Source: Pseudomonadota bacterium
GTDB lineage: Bacteria; Pseudomonadota; Gammaproteobacteria; Burkholderiales; JABEVD01
Length of the DNA: 42,009 nucleotides
Reading direction: 5' to 3'
Assembly (NCBI GenBank): GCA_021848705.1
Contig: JAJZTT010000005.1
Location: 1-42,009, forward strand
The notes below the pieces were generated by a model that did no database searches, was not told the DNA's origin, and saw only the letters and a list, made by a program, of their open reading frames with translations. This document shows positions 27,120 through 35,883 of this stretch, one piece after another (position 1 is the stretch's first letter; each line of letters starts with the position of its first letter). The position numbers and the translations under genes are program-made.

Positions 27120-27147
27120 AAAAAGCCGGCATGATCCATGCCGGCTT
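27120..27147 (-). terminator. Rho-independent terminator after the lipoprotein gene
   Basis: Perfect 11-base stem (AAGCCGGCATG with CATGCCGGCTT), three-base loop, and on the minus strand a run of five T after the stem. It sits 22 bases after the lipoprotein stop and 19 bases before the outer membrane protein start. Confidence 0.85.
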
Positions 27148-27169
27148 GAACGGGTTGCAACCAGGGTGC

Positions 27170-29464
27170 TTACATGAGGGTTATGAATGAACCGTCATTG
27201 AAGTCCACCGTTTTACCAGAAATATTTCCGATCAGGTTGGCAGGATTGGACGAGTCGCCCGAATACACGCTTCCCGAGTACGACGCACCGTTCTGTGTGA
27301 GAACGACAGAGATCCCGTTCACGCCTCCAGAAGTGGCGGTCAGGGTGTTGGGGGTCGCTCCATCTCTCCTGACGGTAATGGTGTTGTTGGAAGGATCTGT
27401 GTATGTGAAAGTAATTGCCCTTTGCCCGAATACCGTTTCGTCGAGAGTAAATCCAAGGGTGTATGTCATCGCAGGCGATACATTGTTGACGACGATATTG
27501 CCATTGAAATTGAAAGTGAGCGACTTGTAATTCGACGCCGAAACTGGCTTGGTTGCATCATAATTGGAAATGTTGTCGGATTCCGTCAACGTTCCGCTCA
27601 TGAATTTTCCAACCGAAGCTTGAGCCCCCATTCCGGTGATGCTTCCGGTGAAGGAGGAACTGGCAGGAGTTACGTACTTGCCGCTCAGGTCCTGGGCAAA
27701 ACCGCTCATGGCGAGCGTCCCGTCGAACTGATAATTCGGCGTGGTTGCAGTGCCGACGATGTTCGCGGAATACGGCTGCGCATTGGTGCTTAAAGTGCCC
27801 GGGATGGCGAGGATATTTGTGCCGGTATTCAGGGCCAGCGTAAGAAGTTTGTTGTTGTTGGCATCCTGATTGCTGAGGGTTCCGGTCAAATCGAGCCTCG
27901 TGTGCCCTGCGCTGTCGGCATTGAGCGTTTCGGTGGCGGTTATATTGATGCTGCTGTGATCGGCCGCCGGATCGAGCGCACCCAGATTGCCGCTGAGGGA
28001 AATGGTATTGGCACTGCTCGGGTTCGTGATCGTTCCGGTCTGCGTCGTGCCCGATACAGTCGTCGGGGGGGCAGCCATGCTGAATGTTGTCGTCTGCAGC
28101 ACATCGCTCCAGTCAAAAACGCCTGGCGTGGCCCCCGGCGAGAATGTGGTTTGATGCATGCTGAAAACCATATTCCCGCCCACCATGGCCGGCGCCTGAC
28201 CACCCCAGGTGCAGCTCACCTGACTTTGATTCGTCTGATAAATGGTGCACATTCCACCCTTGCCAACACTCTGGAATGCCATGACTTGCGGCCCGGTCGG
28301 GTTATTGGGATCAACTATCATGGAATAGGTCAAGGTGGCTGCATTTTTGAGAAGGTATTTGGCGGTGCTTGCCGTATGCAGGAAATCACTGAAATTCTTC
28401 TCGGTTCCTTTCAAACCATGAAAGTCGGTCTTGACTGCGCTGACCTGGGTATCGAAAAGCCCGGTCTTGCCGGAATTGCTCAACAGGATCAGATTGGTCC
28501 GCAGGCTGGTGAAGAGCGCGTTCGCGGCAGTAATGCCGGAGGTGGTTGGACCGATGACTCCAGGAGTGATCGTCGTCGTGGTTTGCGTCACGCTGTCACC
28601 TTCGTTCTGCACCAGCGTCTTGGCATTGGAATCGCCGAGCTGATTGTTCTGCTCGTAGGTCTGTGCATCGGTGATGTCCTGATTCAAGACGGCGGCGGGG
28701 CTGCTGGCGCCAGCGCCCGGGGTGGTGAGTTGCGCATCCCCATTCTGGCCGATTGAAATGCTGCTTGTTGCAGAATTCCTCAGTTCGTCCAGCGCCGCGA
28801 TGACATTGCCGCCAAGCGTCTGAGCCCTCGTGGCGATTGCTGTCAGCAGTGTCGAAAGTTTTTTGTCCTCGGTGTTCCCTTTGAGCGCATCGACCGGGTT
28901 CATCGGCTTGAGACTGTAGAGTTGGGCATCTCCGCCCAGTGCCGTTTTGATGATCGCATTGATGGCGGAATTGACGTTGGTAGCGGTCGGAACGGTTTTG
29001 TTTTTGTCCAGCACCTGGGCAGCCATATCGGTGAACGGCGTGATCGGGGTCGTGATGGTGCTGCCCGGATTGGCGATATAGGCGGAGAGGCTGAAATTTG
29101 CTGGAAGCTGGATGGTCTTGCCGGTCGCTTCGTTGTACATTGTAACACCAGGACCGGGGTTGGGGTTCGTCAGCACGACTTCGACAGGGCTGTTGCATGT
29201 GCTCGCATAGGTGATGCTGTAGCTGCCGTCCGCTTGCGTGGTGGCGGTTCCAAGAATCACCTGGGGATTGGCATTGATCCCGCCGCAATATGCGGTGACG
29301 GTGGCGCCGCTGATGATGCCTTTCGCTGCCACGCCGCCAATGGAAGGACTCGAACCTGCCACTGCTGCCACGCCACCTCCGCCACCTCCGCCGCAGGCTG
29401 CGAGAACCGCTGCGCTGATCACCCCGAGCGCGAAAAGCCTGGGTGCGATATTCGTCCTGTTCAT
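27170..29464 (-). CDS. Large Ser/Thr-rich surface-type lipoprotein, unknown family
   Basis: A 764-residue lipoprotein: lipobox LAAC with Cys24 followed by a run of seven glycines. Residues about 45-100 resemble a carboxypeptidase-regulatory/CNA-B-like beta sandwich (GIISGATVTAYCGGINANPQ, TTQADGSYSITY). The remainder is long, rich in Ser, Thr, Asn, Ala and Gly, and poor in charge, with many beta-strand-like repeats (for example SLSGNLGALDPAADHSSINI and TLNADSAGHTRLDLTGTLSN); this composition is common in secreted, sometimes O-glycosylated, surface proteins. No enzyme motif is seen. AGGGGA precedes the ATG. Its promoter carries an activator-type palindrome. The neighbouring glycan transferase and type II secretion genes suggest it may be glycosylated and/or exported to the surface; that is inference. 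Confidence 0.8.
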   Translation of the reverse strand: MNRTNIAPRLFALGVISAAVLAACGGGGGGGVAAVAGSSPSIGGVAAKGIISGATVTAYCGGINANPQVILGTATTQADGSYSITYASTCNSPVEVVLTNPNPGPGVTMYNEATGKTIQLPANFSLSAYIANPGSTITTPITPFTDMAAQVLDKNKTVPTATNVNSAINAIIKTALGGDAQLYSLKPMNPVDALKGNTEDKKLSTLLTAIATRAQTLGGNVIAALDELRNSATSSISIGQNGDAQLTTPGAGASSPAAVLNQDITDAQTYEQNNQLGDSNAKTLVQNEGDSVTQTTTTITPGVIGPTTSGITAANALFTSLRTNLILLSNSGKTGLFDTQVSAVKTDFHGLKGTEKNFSDFLHTASTAKYLLKNAATLTYSMIVDPNNPTGPQVMAFQSVGKGGMCTIYQTNQSQVSCTWGGQAPAMVGGNMVFSMHQTTFSPGATPGVFDWSDVLQTTTFSMAAPPTTVSGTTQTGTITNPSSANTISLSGNLGALDPAADHSSINITATETLNADSAGHTRLDLTGTLSNQDANNNKLLTLALNTGTNILAIPGTLSTNAQPYSANIVGTATTPNYQFDGTLAMSGFAQDLSGKYVTPASSSFTGSITGMGAQASVGKFMSGTLTESDNISNYDATKPVSASNYKSLTFNFNGNIVVNNVSPAMTYTLGFTLDETVFGQRAITFTYTDPSNNTITVRRDGATPNTLTATSGGVNGISVVLTQNGASYSGSVYSGDSSNPANLIGNISGKTVDFNDGSFITLM

Positions 29465-29495
29465 GATTTCCCCTGTAATTGTTTTGGAAGTTAAA

Positions 29496-29538
29496 ATTAT
29501 AGATGTTTGATCATGCTTTGATACCCTACGAAAGTAGG
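29496..29538 (-). promoter_or_regulatory. Activator-type promoter of the lipoprotein gene: TATAAT with palindrome CCTAC-GAAA-GTAGG at about -42
   Basis: On the minus strand a perfect TATAAT (29496-29501) lies about 32 bases before the start codon. There is no consensus -35, but a perfect inverted repeat CCTAC-GAAA-GTAGG covers 29525-29538, centred about 42 bases upstream of the expected start of transcription. This is the classical position for a class II activator, and the repeat looks like a LuxR/NarL-type site. Confidence 0.6.
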
Positions 29539-29597
29539 AATATTAATGAGAGCTTAAGGACGCTTTTTGAAGGTGGTCGCCCGATGAAGGATTGGCA

Positions 29598-29613
29598 CGG
29601 GATTGGAATCCCG
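29598..29613. terminator. Hairpin CGGGATT-GG-AATCCCG after the DUF1624 gene
   Basis: A 7-base stem directly downstream of the last gene of the gspG-N transcript, without a T-run. A very similar hairpin follows gspF at 40432-40444. It could stop transcription or stabilise mRNA 3' ends. Confidence 0.35.
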
Positions 29614-29618
29614 GGCAT

Positions 29619-30314
29619 TCAGCGGCTCACGAAAAGATAAAAAATTCCGATGAGGATGGGCTGGTGCAGGAGATAGATCGCGAGGCTGTGCCTGCCGATC
29701 CGGCACGGAATTTTCATGGATGGAAAATCACCGAAAACCCAGGCGGGTCTGACCCTTTCGAAAAGCAATTTGCCTGTAAATATCCCGATCAGCACCACGC
29801 CCATCCAGGGGAAAAGCGGCACATAATCCTCGGTATAAGGCTTGTAGGTCATGAGGCCGATCCAGTTCATGAAAGGCGGATCGAAAAACGGGTTTGAATA
29901 ATAAAAACCCGAGGCGATGACGAATAGGCCGGATGCAAGCGCCGGTTGCGGGAAATTCAGAAAAGGTCTTCCGATCAGACTGGCAACGAAGATGAAATGC
30001 AGGATGCCGAAATAGATGTAACTCTTCGGGAACATCAGCCAGCTTCCGAATGTGACGATCAGCGCTGCTGCAAGCAGTCTCGCCTGCCTTTTCCAGAAAT
30101 GCAGCGGTTCCGTGCCGGAAGCAAGTACGAGGCTGATCCCGACCAGAAGCAGGAAGAGGCTGACGATCAGCGCACGCGACACGAGCCAGAACCGGTCATG
30201 ATTCATGTCCTGATGGAGGATCCCGAAATAATTGAGGTCGAAGCAGAAGTGGTAGGCGACCATCAGGATCACCGCGAATCCCCTTGCAGCATCGACGACG
30301 GTGATCCTCTTCAA
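29619..30314 (-). CDS. DUF1624 / heparan-alpha-glucosaminide acetyltransferase-like membrane protein
   Basis: A 231-residue membrane protein of about seven helices starting LKRITVVDAARGFAVILMVA, then YHFCFDLNYFGI, and ending RHSLAIYLLHQPILIGIFYL. These are the conserved blocks of the DUF1624 acyltransferase group (RGxxxxxMVxxHxxFDL, HSLxIYLLHQP). It probably acetylates a glycan or other envelope component; the substrate is unknown. The start is a TTG at 30314 that overlaps the gspN stop and is preceded by GAGG, so translation is coupled to gspN. It is the last gene of the gspG-N operon. Confidence 0.85.
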   Translation of the reverse strand: MKRITVVDAARGFAVILMVAYHFCFDLNYFGILHQDMNHDRFWLVSRALIVSLFLLLVGISLVLASGTEPLHFWKRQARLLAAALIVTFGSWLMFPKSYIYFGILHFIFVASLIGRPFLNFPQPALASGLFVIASGFYYSNPFFDPPFMNWIGLMTYKPYTEDYVPLFPWMGVVLIGIFTGKLLFERVRPAWVFGDFPSMKIPCRIGRHSLAIYLLHQPILIGIFYLFVSR

Positions 30315-31003
30315 AACAACCTCAAAGCGTATTTTTCTCCGCCAATCGAAGAGCCTGTCAGCCGCAACAGTTCCAGAACCCCTTCGTTGCCTGACTGTCC
30401 GGTCCCTGAAAATTGGATGCCCTTTCTTTCCGACCAGGAACCCTTGCCGGAAAGATCGAGCGGTCCGCTGAGGGTTTCCAGCCCGATCTCGAATGCGGAG
30501 CCCGCCCCCGTGATGGTGATCCTGTAGCTTCCAAGCGGGTTGACACGGGAAAACGGGGAGGAGGCATTTTCCCATATGGCCGAAATTTGCCCTCTCGACC
30601 TGCCGGAAAAAAGAAAATCTCCTGCGCTGATCCTGATGTTTCCTTGCGGCTGAATGGACTTCATTTGCCTGCTCAAAAGGGCGAGAACGGATGCGGGAAG
30701 GTCCAGCGAGACATGTTTCATTTCGATGCCGGAAGGGCTCGCCAGGATTTCCATTCCGGAATCGAAGCGGATGTGCAGTCTGGCGAGCAGGAGTTCCATG
30801 GGAGAGACCTTCCAGGACAGGAAGCCGCAAGCCTGCCCGGAGATGCCAAGGGTTGCCGAGCCGTGCCAGAAAGTCCCCCCGGCATTTGCCAGCCGGATCG
30901 CCCCTTTCGAGAAGTGTGCTGCCATCCTGTCCATGAAGGAGGCGGGAAGGGTGATCAGCAAAAAACAGAAATAGAGGATGAGCCCGATGGCGAGACGCTT
31001 CAT
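30311..31003 (-). CDS. gspN: Type II secretion protein N
   Basis: A 230-residue inner-membrane-anchored protein with one N-terminal helix (RLAIGLILYFCFLLITLPAS) and a periplasmic beta-rich domain containing GTFWHGSATL and LLLARLHIRF, the usual GspN features. Accessory and not essential in all systems. Overlaps gspM by four bases and is coupled to the following DUF1624 gene. Confidence 0.87.
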   Translation of the reverse strand: MKRLAIGLILYFCFLLITLPASFMDRMAAHFSKGAIRLANAGGTFWHGSATLGISGQACGFLSWKVSPMELLLARLHIRFDSGMEILASPSGIEMKHVSLDLPASVLALLSRQMKSIQPQGNIRISAGDFLFSGRSRGQISAIWENASSPFSRVNPLGSYRITITGAGSAFEIGLETLSGPLDLSGKGSWSERKGIQFSGTGQSGNEGVLELLRLTGSSIGGEKYALRLF

Positions 31004-31479
31004 GATACCGCCCCGAAAATCGCCTCGATTTTTACTTTCCCCTGATTGTTCAGCCTTCTGATCCTGGCTGATTCCAGCCTGACATGGTCGCGTTGCCCGA
31101 GCGTGTCCAGCCAGGCGATCCAGTTGTCGAAGGAGACGGAAGGAAATTGCGCATGGACATGTCCGTCAGGATCGGCTTCGATTCCGGCGATCTGCATTCC
31201 GGAAGATTTCGCAAGGGAGGCGATCGATTCCTTGATGTCCTGGTGAAGAAGGGGGGATGTCTTCTTCATGCTTTCGATTTCCGATGCCTCGATGCGCATT
31301 TCGGCCACTTTCGAGCGCATGGCTGGAAGTTCGGTTTTGAGCTGCCCGATCGCTTTTTCTCCTGGCTGCCAGACGAAAGCATAGAGGAGGCTTGCAAGGA
31401 TGAAAATCGATGCGAATATCAGGATTTTCCTTTCCCTTTCGACGCGCGCCATCCAGAATTTTTTCAGGCCCTCCCTCAT
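31000..31479 (-). CDS. gspM: Type II secretion protein M
   Basis: A 159-residue bitopic protein: cytoplasmic N-terminus, one helix (ILIFASIFILASLLYAFVW, then QPGEKAI), and a periplasmic ferredoxin-like domain (VSFDNWIAWLDTLGQRDHVR). Part of the inner membrane platform with GspL. Overlaps gspL and gspN by four bases each. Confidence 0.88.
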   Translation of the reverse strand: MREGLKKFWMARVERERKILIFASIFILASLLYAFVWQPGEKAIGQLKTELPAMRSKVAEMRIEASEIESMKKTSPLLHQDIKESIASLAKSSGMQIAGIEADPDGHVHAQFPSVSFDNWIAWLDTLGQRDHVRLESARIRRLNNQGKVKIEAIFGAVS

Positions 31480-32639
31480 GCATCCCCCGCATCGATATGA
31501 AGGGAGACTGCGATGTGTTCCCCTTTGGAATCCTGTTTCCTGATCCGGGCATGCATGCCCGCCTTTTCGAGCCCATTTTTGAAGGCGTCGAGCGTTTGCC
31601 GGTTCGGGAAGTCGAGCAGCAGGTCGATTCCATCCCGGGAATAATCGATACCGGACAGGCTTTCAGGCGGAAGGCTGGAAATTTGGGCTGAAATTGATGA
31701 GAGCATTGCCAGGAAATCGCCAGGTTGTCCCTCCCCGTTCGCGCGTCTCAGGTCTTCGAGCTTCCTTTGCATCTGCAGGGGGGCGTCCACCACGACCCTG
31801 GCTTCCGGAAAGCTTTTTCTGAAGATGTGATCCATCTCTGCGAGCAGGGCATGCTTTTCATGGGCAAGGCTGCCCCACTGGTAGGTGGTCAGTGAGAACT
31901 GTGTCAAAATCATGAAGATGAGAATGTAGACGGCGGGCTTGTAGGGGCGCCAGTCGAATTTTTTTCCACTCCTCGAATATACCCCTCCGAAAAGGTCCGT
32001 GCCATCGCCGGTTGCAAGCCTCCAGTCCCATGCCATCCCCTTGTGACAGGGAATGTCGAGCACCGCTTGCCACCTGTCCAGATCAGGCGGCTCCTTTGCA
32101 TGAACGAAGATTCCGGAGGGTCGCTCTTCCGACTGCAGGGCGAGGCGGAGGCCGGCGGGGGGGGCGAGACCGTTCGAATCGAGCGCATGGGCCGACTCGT
32201 CCCCGAGTTTCAGGAATCCCCCGGATTCATCCAGGACCAGCGACCAGGATCCCTTCTGCAGCGGGGGCAGGAGTGATTCTGCGTACATTCTGACAGGGGT
32301 GATGCGGTCATTTTCGAGACCCGAGAGCAGGTTTTGCATCCAGTCCTTGTCGATGACTGCGACCAGGGTCTTGCCGTCGGCGAGCTTTCTGACGGGCAGG
32401 GCCCGGATTCTTTCAGGATCGGATATGATCGATTCTTCGATGGCGAAGGCTGCGATTTCGGACAAGCGTTTGGACTTAGGCAGCGATGCGTGGAGCAGGA
32501 GGATTCTTGCAGCGGGCAGAACCAGTTCAGATTCGTCGTGCTCCGGATAAGGGGAGTCGGATCCGGAGGACAGGATTCGGCCGTTTTCCACGAGCGCCCA
32601 TTCCAACGAGGACGCAGGCCTGATTCTCAATACTCTCAT
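31476..32639 (-). CDS. gspL: Type II secretion protein L
   Basis: A 387-residue platform protein. The cytoplasmic N-terminal part is actin-like and would bind GspE (LVLPAARILLLHASLPKSKR, IAAFAIEESIISDPERIRAL). One membrane helix follows (AVYILIFMILTQFSLTTYQW), then a periplasmic ferredoxin-like domain at the C-terminus. ATG 32639 overlaps the gspK stop (ATGA). Confidence 0.9.
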   Translation of the reverse strand: MRVLRIRPASSLEWALVENGRILSSGSDSPYPEHDESELVLPAARILLLHASLPKSKRLSEIAAFAIEESIISDPERIRALPVRKLADGKTLVAVIDKDWMQNLLSGLENDRITPVRMYAESLLPPLQKGSWSLVLDESGGFLKLGDESAHALDSNGLAPPAGLRLALQSEERPSGIFVHAKEPPDLDRWQAVLDIPCHKGMAWDWRLATGDGTDLFGGVYSRSGKKFDWRPYKPAVYILIFMILTQFSLTTYQWGSLAHEKHALLAEMDHIFRKSFPEARVVVDAPLQMQRKLEDLRRANGEGQPGDFLAMLSSISAQISSLPPESLSGIDYSRDGIDLLLDFPNRQTLDAFKNGLEKAGMHARIRKQDSKGEHIAVSLHIDAGDA

Positions 32640-33544
32640 GATGATTGCCAGACTTTCCTGGGCCAGGATGATCCTTCCCGATCCAAAAGCGTGTGCATGA
32701 CAACCCTGGTTTTCCACTGCTTCACTTTCACGGTGACCAGGAAAAACTGGCTCGCCACCTCGATTTCGCCGTCCGGGACCACGATGTTCTTGCCCTGGAT
32801 TCTCGAAGCAAAATCGCCTGTGGTCATAAAATAATTCTGGTTGCGGCTGTTGACGAGCTGTCGGGCCATGTCGAGAGTCAGGCCGGGGAGGATCGCCGAG
32901 AGCACTTCTGGTGGTGCCGTGTTGACGTTGATTTGGGTGGATACTGGAAGAACGGACACGAACGGCCTCAATCTCTCTATGGTTGGCTCATCGAAACCTG
33001 CTATGTCGTAAAGGTCTTCGATCCCGACAAGCGGCATATTAGCTGCCCGGTAAGGATCAGGCAATCCGGCATAATAGTTATTTTCGGCTCCTCCCGGACT
33101 CTGAACATCGCCGTCCGCATCGATCCAGTCCGCGACGGCCTGGGCGAGATCGGGATTGAGTTGCAGCAGGATCAGGAGTCTTCTGAAGTTGTCGAGTTGA
33201 ACGGGATCCGTTTTTCCGTTGATGGCCAGGTTGTTGAGGTTGAAAAGCCCCTGCTGGTCGGTAATGTATCCGGAGATTTCTCCCCCATCCACCGGAATGG
33301 GAGGGGGGATGGTGGCCCAGGCCTCTCCCGGGTAATCCACGGTATTGCGCTTGGCATCGTCGTTGAGTACGGCCGAGGCGAAATCGGTTCCGGCAAGAGC
33401 GAGCCATCTTGCTTCGGCACGATTTTGTACACTCTCCAGCCTGCTGGCCCGGATCGTCTCGCGCGATGCGAGCGAGGCGGCCAGGATGGCTGCAAGTGCC
33501 ACGATCAGGATCGCCATGACGATGGCGGCGCCGGACTGCTTCAT
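32636..33544 (-). CDS. gspK: Type II secretion minor pseudopilin K
   Basis: A 302-residue tip pseudopilin. The short prepilin leader and hydrophobic helix read MKQSGAAIVMAILIVALAAI, without the Glu at +5 as is normal for GspK. The large alpha-helical insert (ADWIDADGDVQSPGGAENNY, NAPPEVLSAILPGL-like residues) is typical. ATG 33544 overlaps the gspJ stop. Confidence 0.93.
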   Translation of the reverse strand: MKQSGAAIVMAILIVALAAILAASLASRETIRASRLESVQNRAEARWLALAGTDFASAVLNDDAKRNTVDYPGEAWATIPPPIPVDGGEISGYITDQQGLFNLNNLAINGKTDPVQLDNFRRLLILLQLNPDLAQAVADWIDADGDVQSPGGAENNYYAGLPDPYRAANMPLVGIEDLYDIAGFDEPTIERLRPFVSVLPVSTQINVNTAPPEVLSAILPGLTLDMARQLVNSRNQNYFMTTGDFASRIQGKNIVVPDGEIEVASQFFLVTVKVKQWKTRVVMHTLLDREGSSWPRKVWQSS

Positions 33545-34110
33545 AACAGGGAAAAAAGGCGCACGATTTTTTCCCCGGAAGGGAGCGTCAGGGTGGCTTC
33601 GACAGCCTTCGGTCTCGGCTGGTTGGGAAGCGGCCAGATGGTTGCCCAGTTGTTGTTGATGGCCAGATACCTGATTCTGAAATCCGCGACATGGTCGAGA
33701 AGGGTGTAGACGGCGGGCTGGATCCCGGGGGCCTGGTCGGGATGAGACCAGATGATTTCCTCCACCTTCCCCTGATCGAGCCTGTAGCCGATCCGTTGCG
33801 GCGGATTTCCTTCCGCGCCGAGCCGGGTGAAAAGCAGGTTTGCGTCGGATGGGCCGGAATAGTTCTCCTTGCCGATGAATTCGGGTTGAAGCATTCCGGA
33901 AGCATCGGTCACCGGGCGATGCGCGAGATTGGAGAGATCGCGGTCCAGCCTTGAAAAGAGCAGGGAAATGTCGCGCCATTTCCCGTTTTCGGCATCGACC
34001 TGCTTTTTCGTCTTCAGAACGGAGTCCAGTCCCCTGAAGGCCATGACTGAAATCAATGCCAGAAGGACAAGGGCAACGAGCAGTTCGATCAGGGTGAAGC
34101 CCTTGTTCAT
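33541..34110 (-). CDS. gspJ: Type II secretion minor pseudopilin J
   Basis: A 189-residue pseudopilin with the prepilin peptidase site MNKGFTLIELLVALVLLALI and the GspJ features LFSRLDRDLSNLAHRPV and RIGYRLDQGKVEEI. Overlaps gspI and gspK by four bases. Confidence 0.93.
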   Translation of the reverse strand: MNKGFTLIELLVALVLLALISVMAFRGLDSVLKTKKQVDAENGKWRDISLLFSRLDRDLSNLAHRPVTDASGMLQPEFIGKENYSGPSDANLLFTRLGAEGNPPQRIGYRLDQGKVEEIIWSHPDQAPGIQPAVYTLLDHVADFRIRYLAINNNWATIWPLPNQPRPKAVEATLTLPSGEKIVRLFSLL

Positions 34111-34460
34111 GGCATGGGCCGGGTCAGATATCCGGTCAGTTCGCTGGAGATCTGACCTGCCGAGACATGCACCACGACTTTCTTGAACAGCGGGTTGGGG
34201 GTGTCGGTGATTTCCTCGCGCCAGGAAAAATCCATGCCGTCCTGGGTTTCATGTCCGTTCAGGACGCCGGCTATCGGCCAGATCTGAAAGGCCGTGAGTT
34301 CGGCCATGCGATTTTGAGCGACCCATCCTGCGAGCAGCCGCTGCTTCAGTTCGAATGCACTTTCTGCAGCAGAGGCGGAGGCTCGCATCACCGCCGTCAT
34401 GGCGATTGCGATGACGGCGAGTGCGATCAGCACTTCGAAAAGGGTGAACCCCTTGTTCAT
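34107..34460 (-). CDS. gspI: Type II secretion minor pseudopilin I
   Basis: A 117-residue pseudopilin, leader [20 protein letters not shown], with WVAQNRMAELTAFQIWP (the usual ANNxxxE-like region) and a short C-terminal beta part. Four-base overlaps on both sides. Confidence 0.92.
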   Translation of the reverse strand: MNKGFTLFEVLIALAVIAIAMTAVMRASASAAESAFELKQRLLAGWVAQNRMAELTAFQIWPIAGVLNGHETQDGMDFSWREEITDTPNPLFKKVVVHVSAGQISSELTGYLTRPMP

Positions 34461-34945
34461 CTCACCGAAATCCTGTTCAATGCATCGCTCGAAATGACCG
34501 ATCTGGATCCGTTTCTTTCGAGTGTGATCTCGAAAGGGCGATTGACGCCGGAAGGATGAAAAACCATCCTTCCACCCTCCGGGAGCAGGGCGCCCCCCAC
34601 CTTCACCTGAACGAAGCCGACTCCGTTTCCAAGTACGCGGTTGCGGTATAAGTCATCGTCGGTGATCGGTTGCCAGGAACCGTCTTCGGCCTTTCGCCAG
34701 AACGAGTAGGCATTGTTCCGTTCCGACCAGGCAATTGTCTGCAACCGGTCCTGGGCATCCTCCGTGGTGGCTTCGAGCAGATCGGCAAGCCTGGCTGCCT
34801 CCATTTTCGCAGCCTGCCTGTTGTCTGGAGAAATATTTGCTGCGACGACCGCGGTTGCCACGCCGACGACGAGCAGAACGATCAGGATTTCAACGAGCGT
34901 GAAGCCGTACTGCCTATAGATTCCAGGATCCGATATCGGCATCAT
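34457..34945 (-). CDS. gspH: Type II secretion minor pseudopilin H
   Basis: A 162-residue pseudopilin with a longer leader ([14 protein letters not shown] before [13 protein letters not shown]) and a C-terminal domain of the GspH/FimT type ([20 protein letters not shown]). ATG 34945, or the adjacent ATG 34942, is preceded by GGAGAAGG and lies inside the end of gspG (about 32-base overlap). Confidence 0.9.
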   Translation of the reverse strand: MMPISDPGIYRQYGFTLVEILIVLLVVGVATAVVAANISPDNRQAAKMEAARLADLLEATTEDAQDRLQTIAWSERNNAYSFWRKAEDGSWQPITDDDLYRNRVLGNGVGFVQVKVGGALLPEGGRMVFHPSGVNRPFEITLERNGSRSVISSDALNRISVR

Positions 34946-35339
34946 TGCCTTCTCCACCCGGAGCACCGTCAGCACCGAAACTGAATACGTCCACCTTTCC
35001 GTGAAGACCGGGGCTGAGGTACTGATAAGGCTTACCCCAGGGATCGACCGGAAGATGTTCCAGGTAGCCTCCTTCCTTCCAGTTGGGAGGGATGGGGGGG
35101 GTGGATGTCTTTTGGACCAGAGCCTGCAGTCCCTGTTCGGTTGTCGGGTAAGCGTGATTGTCGAGCTTGTACAGCTTGAGCGCCTGCATGATGCTGCCGA
35201 TGTCCTGTTTCGCGGCGACGATGCGGGCATCGTCAGGGCGGCTCATGATTTTGGGGACGATGAGGGCGGCAAGGATGCCGATGATGACGATGACCACCAT
35301 GATCTCGATCAGAGTGAAACCCTTTTGCAATCTGCCCAT
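34914..35339 (-). CDS. gspG: Type II secretion major pseudopilin G
   Basis: A 141-residue major pseudopilin, leader [20 protein letters not shown], followed by the family block [20 protein letters not shown] and [13 protein letters not shown], which includes the calcium-binding C-terminal loop. First gene of the minus-strand operon; only 52 bases separate it from divergent gspC. Confidence 0.96.
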   Translation of the reverse strand: MGRLQKGFTLIEIMVVIVIIGILAALIVPKIMSRPDDARIVAAKQDIGSIMQALKLYKLDNHAYPTTEQGLQALVQKTSTPPIPPNWKEGGYLEHLPVDPWGKPYQYLSPGLHGKVDVFSFGADGAPGGEGNDADIGSWNL

Positions 35340-35391
35340 CGTTCCTGCCCGTATTCGGTTTAAAATAGCCAGTCCATTCCTGGCGGATATT

Positions 35392-35847
35392 ATGAGGCAT
35401 ATGTTCTTATCTGTGCAACGGCAACTGGCCTGGCTTGTGAATGCCGCAGCGCTGTCTGTTTTTTGCTTTCTTGCAGCGCGCAACACATGGGTTCTGCTTT
35501 CTCCCGGGGAGGTCGTGCTTTTGCCCGAGCGACACTCTGTTCCGAACCGTCAGGCGGATGCGATCGAGGCTGTCCATGTTTTCGGGGGAGGCAGGGAGGG
35601 GCCCGCCGAGCTTCCTCCCGGGCTGAAGCTGGACGGAATCTTCACCCCCGGCAAGGGGAGTCCCGGGGCGGCCATCTTCGTCAGCGCAGGCAAGGGAAGT
35701 CAGGTCGTTCTGGCAGGTGGAGAGGTGTCTCCCGGATTTTTCCTCGAGGAAGTGGCGGGCGATCATGTCGTTCTGAAGCATGGGGGAACAAGCGTGACCC
35801 TGAGGATCGAGAAGATCGCTCCGGACATCGATCTCGGAATCAAATAA
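35392..35847 (+). CDS. gspC: Type II secretion protein C (short form)
   Basis: A 151-residue bitopic protein: one N-terminal helix ([20 protein letters not shown]) and the periplasmic homology region ([39 protein letters not shown]) that contacts GspD. There is no PDZ domain, so it is the short form. ATG 35392 or ATG 35401, both in frame. First gene of gspCDEF. Confidence 0.86.
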   Translation: MRHMFLSVQRQLAWLVNAAALSVFCFLAARNTWVLLSPGEVVLLPERHSVPNRQADAIEAVHVFGGGREGPAELPPGLKLDGIFTPGKGSPGAAIFVSAGKGSQVVLAGGEVSPGFFLEEVAGDHVVLKHGGTSVTLRIEKIAPDIDLGIK

Positions 35848-35883
35848 CTGTGATAACATCTTCCCATTTTTCGGAAACGTCAC

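Noticed and set aside
27902-28756. 284-codon plus-strand frame opposite the lipoprotein gene
   Set aside because: No motif, no ribosome binding site; the lipoprotein on the minus strand has a clear signal and lipobox.
30315-30830. N-terminal extension of the DUF1624 frame
   Set aside because: It covers gspN in another frame and has random composition; the family N-terminus begins at the TTG at 30314.
34946-35230. N-terminal extension of gspH
   Set aside because: Shadow of gspG in another frame; prepilin leader and GGAGAAGG site place the start at 34945.
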